The notes under the pieces were generated by a model. It worked only from the letters and a program-made list of their open reading frames with translations, did no database searches and was not told the DNA's origin. From positions 1 through 15,610 of the forward strand of contig JBIKRY010000086.1 in assembly GCA_044348925.1 (NCBI GenBank): 15,610 nt of DNA, written 5' to 3'. This DNA is from JAAFKA01 sp044348925. GTDB taxonomy: Bacteria; Bacteroidota; Bacteroidia; Cytophagales; Thermoflexibacteraceae. This document shows, in pieces, positions 7,561 to 15,300 of this stretch (position 1 is the first letter of the stretch; every line of letters begins with the position of its first letter). A program made the position numbers and the translations under genes.

Positions 7561-7713
7561 ATTTAGTAAAAAAAATAATTATATATAATATCGTTTTTGT
7601 CAAGCAACAAATATACACTATTTTACAAAGAATGAATGGTATAATACAGACAAATGATAGGACTTTTTGGTAATTTGGAGGGTATGCAATTTTTCATTTT
7701 TGGTAATAGATTT

Positions 7714-7746
7714 CTTGTGAAAGCCTTTTTACAACACTTTCACAAG
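7714..7746 (-). terminator. hairpin downstream of the DUF1573 gene
   Basis: CTTGTGAAAG (7714-7723) and CTTTCACAAG (7737-7746) form a perfect 10-bp stem with a 13-nt loop. It starts 9 bp after the stop codon of the minus-strand lipoprotein gene. The minus strand lacks a good T-run after it, so termination is likely but not certain. Confidence 0.45.
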
Positions 7747-7755
7747 CATTCTAAT

Positions 7756-8223
7756 TTATCTTGGTAGTGAAGCAGGACGAGCCGAGTCTGTTGCAATAAC
7801 TTCGCCACGCAAAAACAAAAACATAGTTCCACCCTCAATATTTGCTACAATTCGAGCATTTTTTTCAATTTCGCCACGTTTGCCTTTGGTATCCAATTCT
7901 AAGGTAATTTCTCCTGTTTGATTAGGTAAAATTGGTTTTTTGGGGAAATCTGTAGTCGTGCAACCACATTGTGGAGCCACTTCGCTGATAATCAAAGGTG
8001 TTGTGCCTGTGTTGGTAAACTTAAAAGTGTGTTTTATCATAGTGCCTTCGGTTACTTTACCAAATTTGTGTGCAATATGTTCAAACTTCATCTCTGTAAA
8101 TTCAGAAGAAGCAGGTTCTGCAAGGATTTCTTTGCTGCTACTATTACTATTTTCTGTTGCTTTGTTATTTTTACAAGCCGACAAAAATAGAAAAACAAAA
8201 AATATGGGCAAAATATGGTACAT
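7756..8223 (-). CDS. DUF1573-family lipoprotein
   Basis: A 155-residue exported protein. The N-terminus is a lipoprotein signal peptide with a lipobox FLSAC (lipidated C17), followed by a Ser/Asn/Glu-rich linker to about residue 42. Residues about 45-142 form a single DUF1573 (PF07610) Ig-like/ASPM-type beta domain: FGKVTEGTMIKHTFKFTNTG, then the family hallmark PQCGCTTTDFP (C86, C88) and GEITLELDTKGKRGEIEK. DUF1573 proteins are very common in Bacteroidota, usually as short envelope lipoproteins of unknown function. The gene is monocistronic, convergent with the map pair and divergent from metF. An ATG at 8223 starts it, with no Shine-Dalgarno. Confidence 0.92.
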   Translation of the reverse strand: MYHILPIFFVFLFLSACKNNKATENSNSSSKEILAEPASSEFTEMKFEHIAHKFGKVTEGTMIKHTFKFTNTGTTPLIISEVAPQCGCTTTDFPKKPILPNQTGEITLELDTKGKRGEIEKNARIVANIEGGTMFLFLRGEVIATDSARPASLPR

Positions 8224-8307
8224 AGTTGTTACGTTTTAAGTAATTGTAGAATATACGTAAATTAGGTAATTTTGTTAAGATTTTCTATTTTTTGTAATAA
8301 GGTAATC

Positions 8308-8428
8308 TATGCTATAGTTGCTACGCAATTTACAAAGAATAAAAATAGTAAAAATAAAATAAGTGCTATAGAAATTACTCATAAAATTCCAAAACTATAC
8401 ATAGAGTTTTTAGTTATTGTATAGCATA
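8308..8428. repeat. inverted repeat in the DUF1573-metF divergent region
   Basis: TATGCTATA (8308-8316) pairs with TATAGCATA (8420-8428), 9 bp perfect, about 100 bases apart. GTTGCTACGCAA (8317-8328), next to the left arm, is the inverse of a 12-mer in the MITE-like element at 7399-7410. The 312-bp divergent gap otherwise shows no gene. No SAM or other riboswitch consensus was recognised upstream of metF. Confidence 0.3.
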
Positions 8429-8535
8429 AACCACAAAGCCCATTTTTTTATAAAGTTTGTAATAAAAACGACATTTTTCTGCCAAAATTCCTATAAATTA
8501 TTTATACTTGTATCTTTTTTAACCCGACTACTGCC

Positions 8536-9489
8536 GTGAAAATAACAGAACATCTTAAAAATGCTGATAAAACAGTATTTTCTTTCGAAATTTTGCCACC
8601 ACTCAAAGGCGAAAGCATACAATCTATTTTTGATGCTATCAATCCATTAATGGAATTTAAACCGCCATTTATAGACGTTACCTACCACCGAGAAGAATTT
8701 ATCTACAAAAAACGTGAAAACGGGCTATTAGAAAAACGAACTATTCGCAAACGTCCAGGCACTGTAGGTATTTGTGCTGCCATAATGAATAGGTATCATG
8801 TAGATGCCGTACCACATATTATTTGTGGTGGTTTTACCAAAGAAGAAACCGAAGCTGCACTTATAGATTTGCACTTTTTGGGCATAGAAAATGTATTGGC
8901 TTTGCGAGGAGATTCTATCAAAACCGAAGCTACTTTTGTTCCCGAACCACAGGGACACGCCTACTCAACAGACCTCATCAAGCAAATTGTAGATGTAAAT
9001 AACGGAAAATACCTCGATGATGAAATGCAAGTTACCACCCCAACCAATTTTTGTATTGGCGTGGCGGGCTATCCCGAAAAACATTTTGAAGCACCAAATC
9101 TAAAAGCAGATTTAAAACACTTAAAACAAAAAGTAGAATTGGGTGCAGATTATATCGTAACACAAATGTTTTTTGACAATTCTAAATTTTTTGAATTTGT
9201 AAGACAATGTAGAGAAATTGGAATTGATGTGCCAATTATCCCAGGGCTAAAACCAATGACCGTAAAAGGACAACTTACCGCATTGCCAAGAATTTTTCAT
9301 ATAGATATTCCCGAAGAACTTGCAGAATCTGTAGAAAGATGCAAAAATAACGAGGAAGTAAAAAACTTGGGAATAGAATGGTGTATTATGCAATCCAAAG
9401 AATTAATGAAATTTGGTGTGCCTTGCCTACATTATTATTCGATGGGAAAATCTGCAGCAGTATATCATATTGCAAAAGAACTATTTTAA
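8536..9489 (+). CDS. metF: methylenetetrahydrofolate reductase [NAD(P)H]
   Basis: This 317-residue flavoprotein reduces 5,10-methylene- to 5-methyltetrahydrofolate, supplying the methyl group for methionine synthesis. It is a TIM barrel of bacterial length without the eukaryotic regulatory domain. Family marks are FSFEILPP with the catalytic glutamate E18, ALRGD with D126 for FAD, GVAGYPEKH (175-183), and QMFFDN after TQ210. The start is a GTG at 8536: the residues MKITEHL.. that follow match the usual N-terminus and the next in-frame ATG is about 39 codons in, past the catalytic glutamate. It is a single gene, closed by its own terminator; no metH or other methionine genes are adjacent. Confidence 0.97.
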   Translation: MKITEHLKNADKTVFSFEILPPLKGESIQSIFDAINPLMEFKPPFIDVTYHREEFIYKKRENGLLEKRTIRKRPGTVGICAAIMNRYHVDAVPHIICGGFTKEETEAALIDLHFLGIENVLALRGDSIKTEATFVPEPQGHAYSTDLIKQIVDVNNGKYLDDEMQVTTPTNFCIGVAGYPEKHFEAPNLKADLKHLKQKVELGADYIVTQMFFDNSKFFEFVRQCREIGIDVPIIPGLKPMTVKGQLTALPRIFHIDIPEELAESVERCKNNEEVKNLGIEWCIMQSKELMKFGVPCLHYYSMGKSAAVYHIAKELF

Positions 9490-9494
9490 CTATT

Positions 9495-9538
9495 TGTACG
9501 ATTTCGGACAACAAAATGTCCTAAATCGTACACTTTTT
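9495..9538 (+). terminator. metF terminator
   Basis: TGTACGATTTCGGACA (9495-9510) pairs with TGTCCTAAATCGTACA (9517-9532) at 15 of 16 positions around a 6-nt loop, followed by CTTTTTCT. It begins six bases after the metF stop. Confidence 0.88.
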
Positions 9539-9594
9539 CTACAAAATAAAAAATAAAAAATACTAACTTATTCATAATCAAGTTATTAGCTTTT

Positions 9595-9611
9595 TTGGCA
9601 CAACTTTGGCA
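9595..9611 (+). promoter_or_regulatory. candidate sigma-54 (RpoN) promoter
   Basis: TTGGCACAACTTTGGCA matches the RpoN -24/-12 pattern TTGGCACG-N4-TTGCW closely. The essential GG (9597-9598) and GC (9609-9610) are separated by exactly 10 bases; the mismatches are A for G at the eighth position and TGGC for TTGC. Transcription would start near 9622. It lies after the metF terminator and could drive the small RNA described at 9622-9745 or, by read-through, the metallophosphoesterase operon. Confidence 0.45.
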
Positions 9612-9621
9612 AACATAACTG

Positions 9622-9745
9622 TATAATACGTAAAATTTTTGTACCTATAAACTACAAAGATTTTACCTATTGTGAATTTATAGGTTGATATGTTTTAATT
9701 GTTGTACAAAAAGGCTATCTCTTTGAGGTAGCCCTTTTGTCTTAT
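9622..9745 (+). ncRNA. candidate small RNA between metF and the phosphoesterase gene
   Basis: The stretch begins about 12 bp after the sigma-54 type motif and ends in a terminator hairpin. It contains an internal perfect 9-bp stem, ACCTATAAA (9643-9651) with TTTATAGGT (9677-9685). No ORF is visible, and neither neighbouring gene accounts for the terminator at its end. It may equally be a 5' leader with an attenuator for the gene at 9884. It is inferred only from signals, and no RNA family is recognised. The remaining bases to 9883 carry no gene, only a repeated TGATACAATA (about 9798 and 9838). Confidence 0.3.
9706..9745 (+). terminator. terminator hairpin without an upstream gene
   Basis: ACAAAAAGGCTATCTC (9706-9721) pairs with GAGGTAGCCCTTTTGT (9725-9740), with one mismatch and one G-U pair, around a TTT loop; the 3' side is T-rich. 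metF already has a terminator about 200 bp upstream, so this one should end a separate transcript or attenuate the downstream operon. The symmetric A/T flanks mean it could also act on the minus strand. Confidence 0.7.
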
Positions 9746-9883
9746 AAGGATACCAAACTATTTTTTTATTTTTCTAATTTAGTTCCTACCTACTTCTTGA
9801 TACAATACTAAGATTTGTAGTACATTCATAGCCTCTATGATACAATAAAATAGCACTTAAAAATTTACAAATATTTTCCTATC

Positions 9884-11128
9884 ATGAACAAATTAATCTT
9901 CATTCCAATTCTTACCATTATCTTATTTGGCATAGATTACTACGTTTTTCAAGCCTTTAAGACTGTTTTTCAAGACAAAAGTGCAAAAAATATTGTCTAT
10001 TATAGTTATTGGATAGTGTCTATTGTTAGTTTTATTGCCTTGTTTGCTTATAATTTTACCAGACCCGAATTACTTGGTAACAATGTACGCCGTTTTATTA
10101 TGGTGGCTTTTTTTATGCTATATCTTGCCAAGTTTTTTGTAGTAATTATTCTATTTTTAGAAGATATTGGTAGATTATTGCAATGGATTTATCAAAAAAT
10201 AGGCAATAATCACTCTACTAATCTTGATGGAGAAGGAATTTCACGTTCTACTTTTATGATGAAATTAGCTTTAGGTTTTGGTGCAGTTCCTTTGTTAGGT
10301 ATGACTTATGGTATTTTTTCGGGTGCACATGATTACAGAGTTCGCAAACATACCATCAAATTACCAAAATTACCAGATTCTTTTCATGGCTTGAAAATAG
10401 TCCAGATTTCGGATATTCACGCAGGAAGTTTTTTTGATAAAGAGGCAGTGAAACGTGGAATTGCTATGATTCTCGACCAAAAACCTGATATTGTATTTTT
10501 TACAGGAGATTTGGTCAATAATATGGCAACCGAAATGGAAGAATATATAGAGGTATTCAATAAAATTACTGCTCCTTTAGGCGTGTTTTCGTGTTTGGGC
10601 AATCACGATTATGGAGATTATGTAATTTGGGAAAATGCACAAGCAAAAGAAAATAATTTAGAAGCCTTAAAAAATATTCATGCACAAATGGGTTGGCAAC
10701 TTTTGATGAATGAGCATAAAATAATAGAACGAAATAACGAAAAAATAGCCATCATAGGCGTAGAAAATTGGAGTGCAAAGCCACAATTTCCAAAAAAAGG
10801 GAAACTACAACAAGCCTATCAAGGTGCTGATGCTCCCATAAAATTATTGCTTTCGCATGACCCTACGCATTGGGATGCACAAGTGAGAACCAAATTTCCA
10901 GATATTGATATTACTTTTTCGGGACATACGCATGGGGCACAATTTGGTTTGGAATGGGGAGATATTAAATGGAGTCCTGTAAAATATGTCTATAAACAAT
11001 GGGCAGGCTTGCACAAAGAAGCACAACAATATTTGTATGTCAATCGAGGATTTGGCTATTTAGGATTTCCTGGTAGAATTGGAATTTTCCCCGAAATAAC
11101 AGTCATAGAATTGCAAAAAACAGTTTAA
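9884..11128 (+). CDS. membrane-anchored metallophosphoesterase (YaeI/YkuE-like)
   Basis: A 414-residue protein. The first 150 residues hold four hydrophobic segments (about 3-25, 38-57, 71-94, 124-146); the catalytic calcineurin-like domain occupies about 168-410. All dimetal ligands are present: SDIHAG (D177, H179), FTGDLVNN (D209), LGNHDYGD (N240, H241), LLSHDP (H325) and SGHTHGAQFG (H348, H350). Relatives such as YaeI and YkuE act on lipid-linked substrates; UDP-diacylglucosamine hydrolase LpxH is a more distant relative. The true substrate here is unknown. The segment before the catalytic domain (ISRSTFMMKLALGFGA) resembles a degenerate Tat signal, but with one arginine and internal, so it is probably just an anchor. 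The acyltransferase gene follows after 22 bp, which supports an envelope lipid or glycan role. Confidence 0.9.
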   Translation: MNKLIFIPILTIILFGIDYYVFQAFKTVFQDKSAKNIVYYSYWIVSIVSFIALFAYNFTRPELLGNNVRRFIMVAFFMLYLAKFFVVIILFLEDIGRLLQWIYQKIGNNHSTNLDGEGISRSTFMMKLALGFGAVPLLGMTYGIFSGAHDYRVRKHTIKLPKLPDSFHGLKIVQISDIHAGSFFDKEAVKRGIAMILDQKPDIVFFTGDLVNNMATEMEEYIEVFNKITAPLGVFSCLGNHDYGDYVIWENAQAKENNLEALKNIHAQMGWQLLMNEHKIIERNNEKIAIIGVENWSAKPQFPKKGKLQQAYQGADAPIKLLLSHDPTHWDAQVRTKFPDIDITFSGHTHGAQFGLEWGDIKWSPVKYVYKQWAGLHKEAQQYLYVNRGFGYLGFPGRIGIFPEITVIELQKTV

Positions 11129-11150
11129 CAAATTTAGCATCTTACAAAAT

Positions 11151-12266
11151 ATGACCCTTTTTTTAAGCCAAAAATTTAAGTTTTTTAGTTTTGTATCTAT
11201 GATTTTTTTGGTATATGTGCATGGCTACAACTTGCAAGATACCTATTTGCAACCTTGGTCTATGGTGCAAGAACAGATGACTGTAACTACTTTTGTTGAA
11301 TATCTTTTGGCAAATGGTTTACTACGATTTAGGATTCCTATGTTATTTGTTATTTCAGGCTACTTATATGCCTTTACAGACCAAAATAATTATACAGTAA
11401 AAACCCTAAAAAGACTACGAAACTTAGGTATTCCTTATCTTATTTGGAGTATTTTGGCTTTATGCTTAACTTATTTTTTGGAATTTATCCCAATCACAAA
11501 AGAGGCTATTCAAGCTACAGGTTTGGCAATGTTTAGCGACAAAATTGTCTTTGTAAGTCAATATAATTGGGAAGGTCTTATAGGAAGGACTTTTTTTGCA
11601 CCAATAGCATTCCAATTATGGTTTATTCGGGTGTTATTGGTCTATAATATTGCATATCCAGCTATTAGATATTGTGTAATAAATTATCCAAAAACTTGGT
11701 TTGTGTGTATGCTTTTGTTTTGGATTTCGACTATTAATTTATTTTTGATAGAAGGAACAGGGCTTTTATTTTTCTCTTTGGGAATATGGCTACAAAAAAC
11801 CAACTTTGATATAGAAAAACAACCTACTTATTTGTCTAATACTATAATAATTATATTGTTTATTTCTACGGCATTTATTAAAACGTATCTTGCTTTTCTT
11901 GGTTATTCGTTTTTGGCTGGGCATAATGGACTGCTGATTGGAATTTTACACAAAATTTGTGAACTAACAGGCTTTATTGGCATCTGGTATGGTATGGATA
12001 AAGTTGTAAGAATTTGTGCAAAAAATACCCTTGTGCAATATCTACAACCTTTTACGTTTATCATCTATGCTATGCACGTGCCTATTTTGTATTATGTGAT
12101 GTATATAGGCAATGCGTTTTTGGCAAATTGGCAATATCATCGAATCTTTACTTTCCTTTGCATACCTTTAGTCGTAATTCTATTTTCTATAATTTGTGGA
12201 ATAATTTTGCGAAAAATAGTACCTACATTGTACGGTTTTTTGACAGGAGGGCGTGGATTTGTATAA
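11151..12266 (+). CDS. acyltransferase-3 family integral membrane protein
   Basis: A 371-residue polytopic protein with about ten membrane segments over its whole length and no extracytoplasmic SGNH domain. It fits the acyltransferase family 3 (PF01757), which transfers acyl (often acetyl) groups to sugars of surface polysaccharides or lipids. The likely catalytic histidine is H24 in LVYVHGYN, followed by the family's LRFRIPMLFVISGYLY (R60, R62), KRLRNLGIPYLIW and a late YAMHVP (H309). The start at 11151 gives a usual N-terminus. It is probably translated from the same mRNA as the phosphoesterase. The substrate cannot be deduced from the sequence. Confidence 0.88.
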   Translation: MTLFLSQKFKFFSFVSMIFLVYVHGYNLQDTYLQPWSMVQEQMTVTTFVEYLLANGLLRFRIPMLFVISGYLYAFTDQNNYTVKTLKRLRNLGIPYLIWSILALCLTYFLEFIPITKEAIQATGLAMFSDKIVFVSQYNWEGLIGRTFFAPIAFQLWFIRVLLVYNIAYPAIRYCVINYPKTWFVCMLLFWISTINLFLIEGTGLLFFSLGIWLQKTNFDIEKQPTYLSNTIIIILFISTAFIKTYLAFLGYSFLAGHNGLLIGILHKICELTGFIGIWYGMDKVVRICAKNTLVQYLQPFTFIIYAMHVPILYYVMYIGNAFLANWQYHRIFTFLCIPLVVILFSIICGIILRKIVPTLYGFLTGGRGFV

Positions 12267-12268
12267 GC

Positions 12269-12326
12269 CAAAAAAGCTACGTTGCTTAAGTTGTACTTTT
12301 GCAACTTGAGCAACGTAGCTTTTTTG
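12269..12326. terminator. bidirectional terminator between convergent genes
   Basis: A 25-base arm (12269-12293) pairs with 12302-12326 at 24 of 25 positions around an 8-nt loop. The arms begin CAAAAAAGCTACGTTGC and end GCAACGTAGCTTTTTTG, so each strand ends in a T-run. It fills nearly the whole space between the acyltransferase stop and the stop of the DUF4175-like gene and should end both transcripts. Confidence 0.93.
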
Positions 12327-12327
12327 A

Positions 12328-15300
12328 CTAACTTCCCATTTTCTTAAAATACTCATTTACTTTTTGTTTGTAATAAGGATTAAACGAAGGCGGAATAGTT
12401 TTTAGCAATTCCACTTGTTTCTCCTTCAATTTTAGGTATTCCTCAAACGCAGGTGGAACAATTTGTTGCTTTTCTTTGGCAGTATTTGCCTCCCGATTTG
12501 GGTCTTCTTCCCGTTCACGCATAGCTTTTTCAGACTCCAAAAGTCGAGTTAAAATCTCCTTTTGTCGCTGAATTAACTCCTCCGTAACTCGTTTATTGAC
12601 AAGGTCTTCCTCCGATTTTTCCATTTGTTCCAACATTTTGCTTATATCTCCGCCCATTCCATTTTCTCCGTTGTCGCCTTCTTTTCCGTCTTTACCTTCT
12701 TTTCCGTCCTTGCCCTCTTTACCTTTTTTTTCCTTGCCATTTTTGCCCATTTGCTCCTGCAAAGCCTTGCGTATCATTTCCTGTTCGGCTGCCAATTTTG
12801 CCAACTCTTCGGATAATGCTTTGCCTGTTTTGCCCGATTTCTGCAAATCTTGGATTTTTTGCCCCAAACCTTTTTGCATCTGCCCTAAATTTGGTTTACT
12901 ACCTTTTTTGTTTGCCATTTGCTTGCCCGACATTTGTTTACCCATATTTTCCTGCATACTTTTCAACACATCACTCAACATCAAAGCCAAATTATTCATA
13001 GCAGTCATTGCAAATTGTTGTTTGCCAGACGCAGCACTTGTATTCCGTTTTTTGATTTCGTCAAGGCTTTGCTCCATATAATCATTCATATTCGTAACCT
13101 CGCGAGTAACAAAAGACTGAATTTGAAAAACCCGTTTTGCCAATGATAGCAAACTATCTTCGATAATTTTTGCATCATCTTTCAACTTCAACTGTTGTTG
13201 CCCCAAAGTAATAAAACGAGGGTCATCTTGACGAATTTTGCGATATTCTTTCATCACCTCTTCTTGGTCAAACGAAAGTTTTACCAAATTTTCTAAGATT
13301 TTTCGCAAATCATCATAATCTTCCTCTGCTTGTTCTTGTTCAGAACTTTGCTGCATTTCTTCGGCTTTTTCTGCCATTTCTTTCATTTTATCCGCAGCTT
13401 TTTTCTGTTTTTTCGCAGCTTTTTTACTCTCTTTTTTCTGCAAACTTTCTTTACTTTCTTTTTGCTCTTGTTCAACATCTTTGGCATCAGGTTTCATTTC
13501 GTCCAATTTTTCTTGGTTTTCCTCTTTGCCATCTTTGTCTTTTAATTCTTTGTTCAATTTTTCAAGTTCGTCCAACTCTTTTTTAAGGTCTTGAAATTCC
13601 TTGTTCAATTCCTCTTGTTTTTTCTCGGCTTGTTCCGCAGTTTTGGGTGCAGCATTTTCAGATTTTTGTTCATCTTTTTTATCTGCATTTTTATCAGACT
13701 TTTCCGTTTTATCAGATTTCTCCGTTTTGTCAGATTTTTCTGTTTTATCAGTTTTTTCAGACTTTTCTGTTTTATCAGTTTTTTCAGACTTTTCTGTTTT
13801 TTCAGACTTATCTTTTAAATCTTTTTTATCCTGTAAATCCTGTTTATCCTGTCCTAAATCCTGTTCTAATTTGTCTGTTTTCTCCGCCAAATCCTCCTGT
13901 TTCTCTGCCAATTCCTTCAAATCCTCAATAGTTTGATTCATTTTTTGTTCGAATTGCAATTTTTTAAACAATTCCAAAGCCCTATCCAATTCCTTTTTGA
14001 CGTTTTGATTTTTCTTTTCCATTTTCTCCACCATTTGTTGCATTTCAGGTTTCATATTGTCCTGTTGCAACAATTTATTCAATTCGTCATACATTTTTTT
14101 CATTTCGTCATCAAGCACCTTGTCCATCAATTCTTGTAATTGCTTAGCTTTTTCGGCAATTTCCTTATTTTGTTGTCCAAATCTATCTTGTTTATTTTGC
14201 AACATTTTGTTTTGTTCTTGCATTTTTGCCATTTCCTGTTCCATTTCGGCTTTTTTCTGCAACAACTCCTCAATAGCTTTTTTATCTTGCCAATTTAGAT
14301 TTTTCTTTGTTTTTAGTCTATCCTCGACATCTTTCAAAGCATTTTCCAATTCTTTTGCTTTGTCTAATGCCTTTGCAATTTGGCTTTCTGCACTTTTTGC
14401 CGACTGCTGCATAGCCTGTTTCATTGCCGATTTATCGGGAACATTAAACTCAAAAGTAGAAGTTTTGGCACTTTTCGAGCCTTTTATTCCGTCATTGTCC
14501 CACACTTGCACAAAATATTCGAGTTTGTCGCCTTCTTGCAATTTCAATTCAGATAAAGCAATTTGTTGGTAATAACTTTGATTAATTAAACTTGCATTGA
14601 AAGTTAAAGGAATAAATTTGAAATTATTTGTCGAATTATTGTTTTCAGACTTGTTAGGTTTTTCGAAACCTAACAAGTCTTTAGGTAACACTCTATACCC
14701 AAATTCCAATTTTCGCACCCCATAATCATCTCCAATATTGCCACCAACCAACACATAATTATACAAAGTTGTGTCCTCATATTGCTTTAACGTAATGGTC
14801 GGATATTCATCAGGAATTACATTTACTTGATATTCAATAGGTTCTTTGTTTGTAGAATGTGGATTTTTCAAATTGAGTTTGTAAGACGTAGATTTTAGCA
14901 ATTTCTTTGTCAATTCAAAAACATCATTATCTTTTTTGATAGTTTCGGTAATTTCCTCACCAAATTGCACATTTAATTTATCTGTTTGTTGAGCTTTGAA
15001 AGTCCACGTTACAGTTGTGCCTTCGGGAATAATCAAATTTCCTGTGTTATCCAATTTTTCATTTGCTTTGTTAATATAACTTGGGTAAGTAAGTTGTGCC
15101 GAAAAATTGCTAAGATTTGGTCTTTCTAAAACCTTGATAGTGAATAAGTTAGACTTAAAACCTGCACTTTCAAATTGCAATTCTATATCTTTTTGCACAT
15201 TTTTAAACAAATAGGCAAACTGCCCAATACTTTTACTTTCCATTCGCAATTTTCTACCATCATTTGTCAAAACTGTAACTTCTTTTGGCAAGGCTTCGCC

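Noticed and set aside
7940..8239. Plus-strand frames of 73-99 codons
   Set aside because: They run antisense through the well-supported DUF1573 lipoprotein gene.
8224..8535. SAM or folate riboswitch upstream of metF
   Set aside because: I looked for conserved riboswitch core motifs and found none; only a weak long-range inverted repeat is present.
10244..10300. Twin-arginine signal in the metallophosphoesterase
   Set aside because: There is only one arginine (SRSTF), and the segment is internal, after three membrane helices.
12596..14572. Many plus-strand open frames rich in Phe, Ser, Cys and Leu
   Set aside because: They are the complement of the Lys/Glu/Gln-rich coiled-coil gene on the minus strand; the composition mirrors it exactly and no family is visible.
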